A stretch of 64,000 nt of DNA, from assembly GCA_963731035.1 (NCBI GenBank), contig CAVSUY010000027.1:1-64000 (forward strand), written 5' to 3'. Made by a program: the position numbers and the translations under genes. The notes below the pieces were generated by a model. That model worked only from the letters and a program-made list of their open reading frames with translations. It was not told where the DNA came from and searched no databases. Of the stretch, positions 43,063 through 52,882 are shown piece by piece. The DNA is from JAANXG01 sp963731035. GTDB lineage: Bacteria; Pseudomonadota; Gammaproteobacteria; Arenicellales; JAANXG01. How positions within the stretch are numbered: the stretch's first letter is position 1; the number at the start of each line of letters is the position of its first letter.

Positions 43063-44328
43063 ATGAATTCCACTATCGACAGATATGAATCCGAGGTTCG
43101 CGGCTACTGCCGGAACTTCTACGCTACTTTCGACAAAGCCGAGGGCGCTTGGTTGACCGATACAGACGGCAGGCGGTATCTCGATTTTCTGGCCGGCGCC
43201 GGCGTCCTCAACTACGGCCACAATCCCCCGGAGATCAAACGCCGGCTCGTCGAGTATATCGAGAGGAACGGTATCTCCCACAGCCTCGATATGTATTCGT
43301 CGGCCAAGGCCCGATTTCTGCAGCGCTTCAACGAAGTCATCCTGGAACCCCGCGGAATGCAATACAAGGTACAGTTCCCCGGACCCACGGGGACCAATGC
43401 CGTGGAAGCCGCCCTGAAACTGGCCCGCAAGGTCACGGGACGAACGAACGTCGTGTTTTTCACCAACGCGTTTCACGGCATGACTGCCGGTTCCCTTGCG
43501 GTATCCGGAAACGCTTCAAAGCGGACGGGTGCCGGCCAGCCCCTGGCCAATGCCACCGCCATGCCTTTCGATGGTTATCTCGGCGACCGCGACGACTCCC
43601 TCGTCTATCTGGAGCACGCCCTATCCGATTCCGGCAGCGGCATCGACAAGCCTGCCGCTGTCATCACCGAGACGGTGCAGGCGGAAGGCGGCGTGAACGT
43701 CGCGTCGATGGACTGGTTGCGCAGACTCGAGGCGCTCTGCCGCCGGCACGAAATCCTCCTTATCGTCGACGACATACAGCTGGGCTGCGGCCGCACCGGT
43801 CGTTTCTTCAGCTTCGAAGAGGCCCGTATCCGGCCGGACCTCGTCACGCTGTCCAAGTCTCTCAGCGGCTACGGCCTGCCCCTGTCCGTGGTACTCATTC
43901 GCCCGGATATCGATGTCTGGTCTCCCGGCGAACACAACGGCACCTTCCGTGGCAACAACACGGCCTTCGTCACTGCGGAGGCGGCGCTGGACTATTGGGA
44001 GAGAAATACGATCCTGCCGCAGGTTCAGGTCAAGGGGCCGCTGGTCCGCGACCGGCTGACGCGAATCGCGGAACGCTGTCCATCCCTGCGCGCCGAAGTC
44101 CGCGGGCGCGGCTTCATTTGGGGACTGGCCTGCGCCAATCCCGGCGCCGCGGCGAGAATCTCGAGCGCCTGCTTCGAACGCGGCCTGATCATGGAAACCT
44201 GTGGCGCCGAGGACGAGGTCCTCAAGTTTCTCGCGCCCCTGACCATCGACGAGTCCGACCTCGAGTCCGGACTCGATATTGTCGAGGAGTCAGCCCTGGA
44301 AGTCACCACGCAGCGCAGCGCCGCTTGA
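43063..44328 (+). CDS. ectB: Diaminobutyrate-2-oxoglutarate transaminase EctB
   Basis: The product is 421 residues from ATG 43063 behind GGAGACACC. It is a class III aminotransferase with FLAGAGVLNYGHNPP, the PLP-binding IVDDIQLGCGRTG, the Lys in LVTLSKSLSGYGLPLS, and GTFRGNNTAFVTA. It makes diaminobutyrate from aspartate semialdehyde using glutamate. Length and motifs match EctB; DoeD (37912-39300) runs the opposite reaction and is clearly a different branch. Confidence 0.94.
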   Translation: MNSTIDRYESEVRGYCRNFYATFDKAEGAWLTDTDGRRYLDFLAGAGVLNYGHNPPEIKRRLVEYIERNGISHSLDMYSSAKARFLQRFNEVILEPRGMQYKVQFPGPTGTNAVEAALKLARKVTGRTNVVFFTNAFHGMTAGSLAVSGNASKRTGAGQPLANATAMPFDGYLGDRDDSLVYLEHALSDSGSGIDKPAAVITETVQAEGGVNVASMDWLRRLEALCRRHEILLIVDDIQLGCGRTGRFFSFEEARIRPDLVTLSKSLSGYGLPLSVVLIRPDIDVWSPGEHNGTFRGNNTAFVTAEAALDYWERNTILPQVQVKGPLVRDRLTRIAERCPSLRAEVRGRGFIWGLACANPGAAARISSACFERGLIMETCGAEDEVLKFLAPLTIDESDLESGLDIVEESALEVTTQRSAA

Positions 44329-44350
44329 ATACTCGACTGGAGAATCAGCA

Positions 44351-44749
44351 ATGATTGTCAGAAACCTCGAAGACATCGTCGGCTCCGAGAACGAGGTAGA
44401 CGGGGGAAATTGGGTCAGCCGAAGGCTGCTGCTCGCCGGCGACGCCATGGGTTTTTCCGTGCACGACACCGTGATCAGGGCCGGCACCGAGACCCATATC
44501 CACTACGTGAATCACCTCGAGGCCGTGTATTGCATCGGCGGCCGCGGAGAGATCGAGGCGGTCACCGACGGGCGGACGTGGCGCATCGAGGAGGGAACAA
44601 TCTATGCCCTCGACCGGCACGACGAACACTACCTGCGCGCGGACCCGGGCAGCGATCTGCGCCTGGTGTGTGTATTCAATCCCCCGCTTACCGGGCGGGA
44701 GGTCCATGACGAATCCGGTGTCTATCCGCTGTTGACGGAACACGACTGA
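44351..44749 (+). CDS. ectC: Ectoine synthase EctC
   Basis: The product is 132 residues from ATG 44351, the standard EctC length. It is a cupin with the motif HIHYVNHLEAVYCIGGRGEIE and DRHDEHYLRA, which supply metal and substrate contacts. It closes N-gamma-acetyl-diaminobutyrate to ectoine by water elimination. It is the last gene of ask-ectABC; no ectoine hydroxylase (ectD) gene follows in the window, although eut genes for hydroxyectoine use are present. Confidence 0.94.
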   Translation: MIVRNLEDIVGSENEVDGGNWVSRRLLLAGDAMGFSVHDTVIRAGTETHIHYVNHLEAVYCIGGRGEIEAVTDGRTWRIEEGTIYALDRHDEHYLRADPGSDLRLVCVFNPPLTGREVHDESGVYPLLTEHD

Positions 44750-44844
44750 GGTCGGATTTCTGGAGTCCGTCCGCCGACTCGTGGCATGTTCCGCGCCGTC
44801 CCCGGGCGGTTACGGAGCACGGCACCTCGGTCATCGACCCTGAC

Positions 44845-45902
44845 TCAGTCGTGCCTGTAGTCGAACTCGGCCTCCACCGGGCCTGGTGAACCGGGAATAC
44901 GGATCGACACGGTCACCCGGTAGGGAGTTCTCGGCCTTATCTTGAAGAAGTTGCCGTAGCTCCCCTGACCGATGGCCATCGGCTCCAACTTCTTCGATTC
45001 GGTACCCATGCCGACCTCGCTCAGACGGGCGGCGACTTGGGCGTGGGCAATCGGTGCCAGGCTCTGGTGGTCCAGAAGCGATACGTTGACATGATACCAG
45101 TTGTGCCCCTCGGGCACGCCCCCGTGCATGGTCCGTTCGACGGAACCGGCCGGATAGCTCCGAAGCTTCTCCGCGGAGATGAACCCAAGATATATGTCCA
45201 GGCCTCCAACGCTGGCTTCGTTGCTGCCGGCCGCGGCAGTGACACGCTGGCTGGTCGACTCCGCCGAACTGCCGGACGCGGCGCTCATGGAGGGATTGAA
45301 CATGTAGAGTATGGCGTCGCGTATTTCGTCGTCCGTCAGTTGCGCGTTTCCTCCCCGGGGCGGCATGCCGCCGTGTCCTCTTATTGCCGAATGCACGGCA
45401 TAGGGGAGGCCCTGTTCGAGGCCGCATGGCCCAGGCTGTACTGTCGCCGATCTGCGGAGCCCCGTCCTTTGCCGTCCTTGTGGCACTCAACGCATACCGT
45501 CTGCACAACCTGCTTGCCAGTCCGTTCCGACATCAGGTCGCTGGCGCTTGCAGGAGCCACCCAATTGCCACCCGACTCGTTGACCATATACGTAATCGCA
45601 CGGGCTATCTCCAGGTCGGATAGATCCGGCTGTCCTCCGTGCGCGGGCATCTGACGGATGCCCTCGAGCGCGTGCCGGGTGAGGGTGGTCAACCCCTGTG
45701 AAGCTCGCTTGCTCCAGGCCTCCACATCGCCGATTTTGGGCGCGCCATTGGCGCCCGTTTCGTGGCAGGCGGCGCACACCTCCTTCACCACCTCCTTGCC
45801 GCTGCGATCCTGTGCATAACTGGCTCCAGGTACACACCATCCAGCTATGGCGATACACCCCAGTATGAATACCGAAACCCGTAGCGACACAGACTGTCTC
45901 AT
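44845..45902 (-). pseudogene. Dihaem cytochrome c5-like protein, frameshifted
   Basis: The start ATG 45902 has a GGAGGGAAAC ribosome site. A signal peptide is followed by a first haem domain with CAACH (ETGANGAPKIGD) and MPAHGG. A second repeats the layout with CVECH. Continuity then needs two one-base corrections: after CHKDGK near 45469, where an extra G blocks DGAPQIGDSTAW, and near 45425, to reach EQGLPYAVHSAIRGHGGMPP. A C-terminal beta-rich domain of about 150 residues follows. If the shifts are sequencing errors, this is an intact periplasmic electron carrier of about 350 residues. Both shifts are single-base insertions in G or C runs. Confidence 0.78.
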
Positions 45903-46349
45903 GTTTCCCTCCCGATCAATGCGAATTGACCTTGCGAGTCCTGACAACAGACTTCCGCGCTGGATATAGAGTGTATTTTGTCGTTGGATCGCAGCCGCTG
46001 ATCCAGGTCAAGGTATAGCTGCATTGATCGTGGTATTTTCCTGGAGGTGTGCGTGCAAGCAAGGCGCGCAGTCGTCAACGTCGGCGTTGCGTACGCTACG
46101 GGGTCGAACGACGCGGCCGTTGTCATCAACGATCTGGTCAGGCCCGCCCCGGTGATCCCATCCCGCGCCAACGACGCGGCCATCAAGGGCGGCACGGTCA
46201 TCCCCGCGACCAGGACGGCCACGTTTATCGAGGCCGTTAACGTGCCGGTGCACCTGCCGCTCAGTGGACGAACGAAGGAATTCGAAGCCGGCGGCGACTG
46301 TGTCGCGGGCTGCCGGCCGACCACAGCGGCGCCCACCACGGCGGGCAGG
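45903..46349. other. Intergenic stretch with no supported gene
   Basis: Overlapping frames on both strands show no protein-like pattern, ribosome site or motif. The stretch separates the cytochrome gene from the end of the EAL gene. Confidence 0.5.
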
Positions 46350-47517
46350 TCACCGGCCTGCCGTTTGCCCGATCGCCCGATGACAGGTTACGGGTCTGCC
46401 GATGGCATAGCCTTGAGCCATGTCGCAGCCCAGCTCCGTCAGCAGGCGGACGTGCTCCGAAGATTCCACGCCCTCCGCGATGACCCGCACACCCAGGTCC
46501 CGGGCCATCTGCAACACACGCCGCAGAACCGCCACCGTGCGCGAGTCCTCCACGATCGGCCTGACAAAAGTCCGGTCTATCTTGACCGATATCCGGCGCG
46601 AGTCGGGTCAGGTATTCCAGGCTCGCATAACCCGTCCCGAAATCATCCACTGTGATCTGGAAGCCGATGGCTCTCGCCGCGGCCACCCAGGCCCCGAGGC
46701 TCTGGATGTCGGCCTGCACGGATTCCGTCAACTCGAGCATGATGTTCGCCGGTCTCTCTCCGAGTTTGTCGCAGATATCCTTCGCCCGCTCCAGGAAATC
46801 ACCGTCCAGGGTGTGCCTGGGCGACACGTTGACGGACACAAAAAGCTCCGATGAACCGACCGCTGCAAGTGCCGACCGATCCTTGGCTGCAACCTCGAAG
46901 ACATGCAGCCCGAGGGGCACGATCAGCTCGGTCTCCTCCGCCAGACTGACGAGTTCCTCCGGTGGAATGGTACCGCGCGTAGGGTGGTCCCATCTGACAA
47001 GGGCCTCGAAGCCGCTGGTGCAGCCGTTTGCCAGGTCGCGAATCGGTTGATAGACCACCTTCACGTCCTCATTCGCGATGGCGCGCATCAGCTCGTTCTC
47101 GAGCCGTATCTTCTGGATCCCCCGGGACTGCGACACGAACGCGCTGGCGGCCTCCATCGGCATACCCTGGGCGCGTGTCAGCTCGGCGCGATACCTTTTC
47201 ATCAGGATTTGGATCAGCGATCTGACGACCGGGTCCGCCTCCTCGACGCGCTGCAGGATCTGAGGCGGTGTGACCACGGTTAGCCGGCAATCCCGTGTAA
47301 CGGTGGCAGTCGCCGTGCGGTTGAAACGATCAATTACGGCCATCTCGCCCAGAATTTCCCCCGATCCCAGCTCCGCCAGCGCAACCGAACGTCCGTCCCG
47401 CTCCACAGAGATCTGGACGCGGCCGTTCTCTATGATATACGCAAAGTCCGCCAGATCACCCTCACGGAAAATGATCTCACCGGCGCGCTTTTCAAGTTGA
47501 TACGAATCGTCGGACAT
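46350..47517 (-). pseudogene. Cyclic-nucleotide-binding domain plus EAL phosphodiesterase, frameshifted
   Basis: The start ATG is at 47517. The N-terminal cNMP-binding domain (GEIIFREGDLADFAYII, then GEILGEMAVIDRFNRTATA) is followed by an EAL domain: FEALVRW, VNVSPR, ELTES, DDFGTGYASLEYL. At about 46585 one extra G breaks the frame. In the next frame DIVKIDRTFV, AEGVESSEH and AQGYAIGRP complete the catalytic set for cleaving cyclic di-GMP. All active-site residues survive across the join, so either this is a sequencing error in an active enzyme or the loss is very recent. The protein would link cAMP/cGMP sensing to c-di-GMP turnover. Confidence 0.82.
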
Positions 47518-47669
47518 AAGACAACCGCGCTCCCCCCACCGCGTGGTCCGGGACAGGCCCGAACAAGCATGGTCACCGGGCACGCTCCCTGCGGCTACTT
47601 GTTGTTGTACCGACGATAATCCCCCTCCCGAGGACCAAGATCAAGTCGCGTTTGGGTCACAATGCGCGG

Positions 47670-48066
47670 TCAACACGCGCGAATGGCGGCGACGTCCCAA
47701 CATCCATGCAGGGTGCCCCGGCTCTGGCCGGAGACACGCCACAGCGCGAACCGCCAGCGAATACGAGCGAATGCCAGGCCCAACCCTCGCTGGCGTTCCC
47801 GTCTCGGTATCGAAGTGTCCAATCGTGTGATGACGGCATCCTCCAGGCTCGCCCGGTAAAGCTCGAGATCTCTCCCTCCGCAGGTCAACGTCAGATCGAC
47901 ACGCTGCACATGGCAACCGGCCACCGCTAACGGCACGCCGGCCGAGTCGATCGGCGCGTGCGTACGGCCAAACGGAGAGTGCAAGCGACAGAACAATGAG
48001 AAATGTTGTGTAATCGAGGGGAAAGGCGTCATGGCCGAAATCGAACCCAGTCTCCCAACTCCCCAT
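47670..48066 (-). CDS. Possible small exported protein, apparently frameshifted
   Basis: One frame gives a good signal peptide (TTFLIVLSLALSVWPYARA). Directly after it the next frame gives a plausible mature part (VPLAVAGCHVQRVDLTLTC, then a basic tail ending at 47670). Joining them needs a single-base insertion near 47945, the same kind of lesion as in the two flanking genes. No family is recognised and the start is uncertain. Confidence 0.35.
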
Positions 48067-48095
48067 ATGAAGACACCGGTGGGCCTGTCTTCATA

Positions 48096-48172
48096 TGGCG
48101 CGCCCGGACGGATTCGAACCGCCGACCACCTGGTTCGTAGCCAGGTACTCTATCCAACTGAGCTACGGGCGC
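48096..48172 (-). tRNA. tRNA-Arg (anticodon ACG)
   Basis: The acceptor gcgcccg pairs with cgggcgc, and CCA is encoded. The anticodon loop is CTACGAA between cctgg and ccagg. The gene lies next to tRNA-Ser and csrA as in many gammaproteobacteria. A 12-bp inverted repeat (ccatatgaagac / gtcttcatatgg, 48063-48098) overlaps its 3' end. Confidence 0.95.
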
Positions 48173-48221
48173 GTGTTTCCAATGGTGACTGCAATCGAGG
48201 TCACCTTGCATCGGCAATGTA

Positions 48222-48314
48222 TGGCGGAGAGAGAGGGATTCGAACCCTCGATGGAGCTATTAACCCCATACTCCCTTAGCAGGGGAGCGCCTTCAGCCAC
48301 TCGGCCATCTCTCC
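48222..48314 (-). tRNA. tRNA-Ser (anticodon GCT)
   Basis: The acceptor ggagaga pairs with tctctcc, and CCA is encoded. The anticodon loop is CTGCTAA. It has the long variable arm expected for class II tRNA-Ser. Confidence 0.95.
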
Positions 48315-48393
48315 TGGGATTCGTCGTCCCACCGGGCCGCCCCTTCGGAGTCTCAACATCGGGGACTCCCAAGGGACCTCCCGGTTGTCGAGT

Positions 48394-48609
48394 CTAAGTC
48401 TCTTCCGGTTCCGCGACGTTGTCGGCCGCCGATTCCTTCATCCGTTCTTCTTGCTTTATCCTTTCGTAGATCTCTTCCCGGTGTACCGGGATCTCTTTCG
48501 GGGCATTTATGCCGATCCGAACCTGGTTGCCCTTGATTCCAAGGACCGTGACCTGGACTTCGTCTCCGATGTTCAGGGTCTCGCCGATACGGCGTGTCAA
48601 AATTAACAT
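48394..48609 (-). CDS. csrA: Carbon storage regulator CsrA
   Basis: The product is 71 residues from ATG 48609; an earlier in-frame ATG would add an unrelated 20-residue head. MLILTRRIGETLNIGD and the RNA-binding end VRIGINAPKEIPVHREEIYERI are intact. CsrA binds GGA motifs in mRNA leaders and controls carbon storage, motility and biofilm. It lies between lysC and the tRNA-Ser gene, the conserved gammaproteobacterial position. Confidence 0.96.
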   Translation of the reverse strand: MLILTRRIGETLNIGDEVQVTVLGIKGNQVRIGINAPKEIPVHREEIYERIKQEERMKESAADNVAEPEET

Positions 48610-48736
48610 CTCATTAAGTCTCCATTCCAATTTACCATCGTAGTGCGGGGTGAACACCCCGATGCGCAATTATACATCAACGGTTCAATAGTCACATTAT
48701 CCAGATTCCCTTGTCTTTCCTCGATCGGAATGCCCG

Positions 48737-49957
48737 TTACCGGGGCTGATCAAGCTCAAACGCCCGGTGAAGGGCACGCACCGCCAGTTCGGTGTACTTG
48801 TCCTCGACTACAACGGAAATCTTGATCTCGGAGGTGGCAATCATCAGTATGTTGATCCCCTCTTCCGAAAGCGACTTGAACATGCGGCTGGCGACACCGG
48901 CATGGGATCGCATTCCGACGCCCACCACGGAAATCTTGGCGATGTTCTCGTCGCCATCGACTCGTTGCGCTCCCATTTCTGCAGCGGTCTTTTCCAGTAT
49001 TTCCTTGGCCAGCGGATAGTCGTTGCGATGAACCGTGAACGTCAGGTTGGCCATTCCGTCCTCTCCGACGTTCTGAAGAATCACGTCCACGTTGATATGG
49101 GCGTCGGAGACGGGGCCAAGGACCCGGTGGGCGATACCCGGCTCATCGGGTATACCGCGTATGCTCAGCTTGGCCTCGTCCTTGTCATAGGCAATACCGG
49201 ATATCAATGGTTGTTCCACTGCTTTTTCCTCGTAGCTGATCAAAGTGCCCGTTCCGGGCTCGAACGATGACAATACCCTCAACGGAACTTTGTATTTACC
49301 GGCAAATTCCACCGAGCGGGTCTGCAGCACCTTGCTGCCCAGACTGGCCAGCTCCAGCATCTCCTCGAAGGTGATCCGGTCCAGGCGTCTCGCCTCCGGC
49401 ACAACCTTCGGGTCAGCGGTATAGACACCGTCAACGTCCGTATAGATCCGGCACTCGTCGGCTCGCAGCGCGGCGGCCATGGCCACGGCGGTCGTGTCCG
49501 AGCCCCCGCGCCCCAGGGTGGTGATATTGGATCCCTCGTCCACCCCCTGAAATCCGGCCACCACCACGACCCGCCCCTCGGTCAGATCCCGCCGCACCCG
49601 AGCGTCGTCTATGTCGAGAATCCGCGCCTTGCCGTAGACCGCATCGGTTCTGATATGGACCTGCCCCCCGGTGTACGAACGGGCATCGCAGCCGCGAAAT
49701 GCCAGGGCCATGGACAACAGGGCTATGGTCACCTGTTCCCCGGTGGCCAGCAACACGTCCATTTCGCGGGCCGGGGGCTTGGGATTGATCTGATGCGCGA
49801 GATCCGTGAGCCGGTTGGTCTCGCCGCTCATTGCGGACACGACGATCACCAGGCTGTCGCCGTCCCGGTGCGTCTCCGACACGCGGTCTGCAACGGCGTT
49901 GATCCGCTCGATCGTCCCCACGGACGTGCCACCGTATTTTTCGACAATCAAAGCCAT
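48737..49957 (-). CDS. lysC: Aspartate kinase LysC
   Basis: The product is 406 residues. The kinase domain has VEKYGGTSVG, TTLGRGGSDTTA and TDVDGVYTADPK. Two intact ACT domains follow (AKLSIRGIPDEPGIAHRVLG and ISVVGVGMRSHAGVAS), which mediate lysine/threonine feedback. It catalyses the first step to Lys, Thr, Met and diaminopimelate. It is the housekeeping partner of the ectoine-dedicated kinase at 41215. Confidence 0.95.
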   Translation of the reverse strand: MALIVEKYGGTSVGTIERINAVADRVSETHRDGDSLVIVVSAMSGETNRLTDLAHQINPKPPAREMDVLLATGEQVTIALLSMALAFRGCDARSYTGGQVHIRTDAVYGKARILDIDDARVRRDLTEGRVVVVAGFQGVDEGSNITTLGRGGSDTTAVAMAAALRADECRIYTDVDGVYTADPKVVPEARRLDRITFEEMLELASLGSKVLQTRSVEFAGKYKVPLRVLSSFEPGTGTLISYEEKAVEQPLISGIAYDKDEAKLSIRGIPDEPGIAHRVLGPVSDAHINVDVILQNVGEDGMANLTFTVHRNDYPLAKEILEKTAAEMGAQRVDGDENIAKISVVGVGMRSHAGVASRMFKSLSEEGINILMIATSEIKISVVVEDKYTELAVRALHRAFELDQPR

Positions 49958-50119
49958 GTCAGTTGAATAAGCGCGATATGGGACAGCCTGGCAATACGAT
50001 AAGTTCCGGGTGCGCCGGTACCGCCTGTCCGCAGAGAGCGCGGATTTAATCCTTTCCGGTCAATCTTGTAAATGCCCGCGGTGCCGTGGCCACGGGTAAT
50101 TCGCTGCGATACGGACGGT

Positions 50120-52732
50120 TCACTTGAGACGATCCTCGACCCAGGACGGGGCCTCGGCCAGCGCCCGGTCCAGGGAGTCGGCATCGGCCACGCCGCCTTC
50201 GGCCATGTCCGGCCGTCCGCCGCCGCGGCCGTTGCCGATTCGGGCCAGGTGCTTCACCAGTTCGCCGGCGGGCACCTCCCCCGCCAGAGACTTGCTGACA
50301 CCAGCCACGATCTTGAACTTGCCATCGTTGACACTGCCGAGAACCACAACGGCCTTCCCCAGCTTATCCCTGTAGCGGTCGATCGTTTGCCGCAGGGATT
50401 TCGCGTCGGCACCGTCGAGCCGCCAAGCCAGAACTTTCACTCCCCGCACGTCGCGCACCTTGTCCATGAGGTCGCCTCCATCCCCGGCCGCGATCTGCGA
50501 CTGCAGCTTCTCCTTCTCCTTTTCGAGCTGCCTGATCCGATCAAGAGACTGACGGACCTTGGCCACGACCTCGTCGCGATGCCCTCTCAAGAGGGCGGCT
50601 GTTTCATCGAGGTAGCCGGACTGTTGCCGCACATAGGCGAGAGCGCCGCGTCCGGTCAGCGCCTCAATGCGGCGAATCCCCGCCGCCACACCCGTCTCCT
50701 GGGCGATGAGGAACAAGCCGATATCACCCGTGCGCCGGACGTGGGTGCCGCCGCACAGCTCCAGGGAGAATTCCCCCATCTGGATTACCCGGACTTCCTG
50801 GTCGTATTTCTCCCCAAACAGCGCCTCGGCGCCGGCGGCCTTGGCCATGTCGAGATCCATGATCCGGTGCTCGACTTCGCTGTTCGCCATGATCTGCTCG
50901 TTCACCAGATCTTCGATCTGCCGGAGCTCGTCCGGGGTGACCGGCGACGCGTGGGAAAAATCAAACCGCAGTCTGGCCGCTTCCACCAGCGAGCCCCGCT
51001 GCTGCACGTGCGTTCCCAGCACCTTCTTAAGGGCCGCGTGCAACAGATGGGTCGCCGAATGGTTGCGCATGGTATCGGACCGGCGGCGCGGATCAACGCG
51101 GGCGGTCACTTCATCATTCACCGCCACCCGCCCCTCGACGACACGGCCGATATGGCCGACGACGTTCTTGGCGAGACTACGGGTATCCATCACTTCCACC
51201 ACCCCGCCATCGGCGGTGCGCAGCTCGCCCTTGTCCCCCACCTGGCCGCCGCTCTCGGCGTAGAACGGCGTGTTGTCCAGCACCAGCACCACCTCGTCGC
51301 CCGAGTTGGCGGCCTTGATCGGCTTGGCGTCCCTGGACATCGCGGTAATCCGACCCGTGTCGTTGAGGGTATCGTATCCGACAAAGCTGGTTCGCCCCGC
51401 GGATTCGATGATTTCACCGGAGACGACGTCATCGGCCTTGAAGTGGCTCGCGGCCCTGGCCTGCTCGCGCTGCGTCTCCATGGCCTTCTCAAAACCGTCC
51501 ATATCCACCTGGAGACCGCGTTCACGGGCGACGTCAGCGGTGAGATCCACGGGGAATCCAAAGGTGTCGTACAGTCGAAACACCACTTCGCCGGGGATCT
51601 GTTTGCCGGACAAGCCGCGCACCTCCTGCTCGAGGATCCGCATGCCCTGCTCGAGGGTCTCCGCGAAGCGTTCCTCCTCCTGCCTGAGGACACCGGCGAC
51701 CCGTTCCCGCGCCTCGGATAGCTCCGGATAGGCCGCGCCCATCTCCTCGTCCAGGGGCGCCACCAGCTTGTAGAAAAACGGCGTCTGGCCGCCCAGGCGA
51801 TAGCCGTGGCGAATGGCCCGCCGGATAATCCGGCGCAGCACATAGCCGCGCCCTTCGTTGGACGGCAGCACGCCGTCGGCTATCAGGAAAGCAGTGGAGC
51901 GGATGTGGTCCGCGAGCACCCGCAGCGACTTGTCCTCGAGATCCACCGCACCGGTGATATCCCGCGCCGCCTCGATCAAGCGCTTGAACAGGTCGATGTC
52001 ATAGTTGCTGTGCACCCCCTGCAGAACCGTAGCCAGGCGTTCCAATCCCATCCCGGTGTCCACCGATGGCTTCGGCAACGGTTCCATGGTGCCGTCCGCC
52101 TCGCGGTTGAATTGCATGAACACCAGGTTCCAGATCTCGACATAGCGGTCGCCGTCCTGCTCCGGGCTGCCCGGCGGTCCGCCTTCGATCTCCGGACCGT
52201 GGTCGTAGAATATCTCGCTGCAGGGCCCGCACGGCCCGGTATCGCCCATGGCCCAGAAATTGTCGTGGGCACCGATCCGCGCGAAGCGCTCCACCGGAAT
52301 ACCGATCTCCTTCAGCCAGATCTCCGCTGCCTCATCGTCTTCCTCGTACACGGTGGCCCAGAGTTTCTCTTCAGGCAGGCCGAAGTCCCGGGTCAGCAGC
52401 TCCCAGGCATAGTGGATCGCCTCGCGCTTGAAGTAATCGCCAAAGCTGAAATTCCCCATCATTTCGAAGAACGTATGGTGGCGGGCCGTGTAGCCCACAT
52501 TCTCGAGGTCGTTGTGCTTGCCACCTGCCCTGACACAGCGCTGCACGGTGGTGGCGCGGTTGTAGTCCCGCTTCTCCAGACCCAGAAATACGTCCTTGAA
52601 CTGCACCATGCCGGCGTTGGTAAAGAGCAACGTCGGGTCGTTGCCCGGCACCAGCGAACTGCTGGCGACGACCTGGTGGTCGTTGCGCCTGAAATAATCC
52701 AGAAACGCCTGTCTGATATCCGCTGTCTTCAT
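50120..52732 (-). CDS. alaS: Alanyl-tRNA synthetase
   Basis: The product is 870 residues from ATG 52732, where MKTADIRQAFLDYF begins the family; the frame upstream is not conserved in style. The class II catalytic core includes HHTFFEMMGNFSFGDYF. The editing domain has the zinc set in NHSATHLLHAAL and CGGTHVRRTGDIG, and a C-Ala tail ends the protein. Its length matches the family. It charges tRNA-Ala and clears Ser/Gly mischarging. Confidence 0.97.
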   Translation of the reverse strand: MKTADIRQAFLDYFRRNDHQVVASSSLVPGNDPTLLFTNAGMVQFKDVFLGLEKRDYNRATTVQRCVRAGGKHNDLENVGYTARHHTFFEMMGNFSFGDYFKREAIHYAWELLTRDFGLPEEKLWATVYEEDDEAAEIWLKEIGIPVERFARIGAHDNFWAMGDTGPCGPCSEIFYDHGPEIEGGPPGSPEQDGDRYVEIWNLVFMQFNREADGTMEPLPKPSVDTGMGLERLATVLQGVHSNYDIDLFKRLIEAARDITGAVDLEDKSLRVLADHIRSTAFLIADGVLPSNEGRGYVLRRIIRRAIRHGYRLGGQTPFFYKLVAPLDEEMGAAYPELSEARERVAGVLRQEEERFAETLEQGMRILEQEVRGLSGKQIPGEVVFRLYDTFGFPVDLTADVARERGLQVDMDGFEKAMETQREQARAASHFKADDVVSGEIIESAGRTSFVGYDTLNDTGRITAMSRDAKPIKAANSGDEVVLVLDNTPFYAESGGQVGDKGELRTADGGVVEVMDTRSLAKNVVGHIGRVVEGRVAVNDEVTARVDPRRRSDTMRNHSATHLLHAALKKVLGTHVQQRGSLVEAARLRFDFSHASPVTPDELRQIEDLVNEQIMANSEVEHRIMDLDMAKAAGAEALFGEKYDQEVRVIQMGEFSLELCGGTHVRRTGDIGLFLIAQETGVAAGIRRIEALTGRGALAYVRQQSGYLDETAALLRGHRDEVVAKVRQSLDRIRQLEKEKEKLQSQIAAGDGGDLMDKVRDVRGVKVLAWRLDGADAKSLRQTIDRYRDKLGKAVVVLGSVNDGKFKIVAGVSKSLAGEVPAGELVKHLARIGNGRGGGRPDMAEGGVADADSLDRALAEAPSWVEDRLK

Positions 52733-52882
52733 ATCACTCGATTCAATTTCACGCCGGCCGATCCCATCCGATGATTCTACCGGCATTCCAAATTTCTCCA
52801 CAAAATTCCTCGCCGTCATGCACTCAAATACGGGTGCGGCATTGGGAATCAGCGTGCCGTCGCGGCCCGGACGGCCGCCGGC

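Noticed and set aside
45903..46339. Minus-strand frames between the cytochrome and EAL genes
   Set aside because: Composition follows GC bias, with no motif; one has hydrophobic patches but no plausible start.
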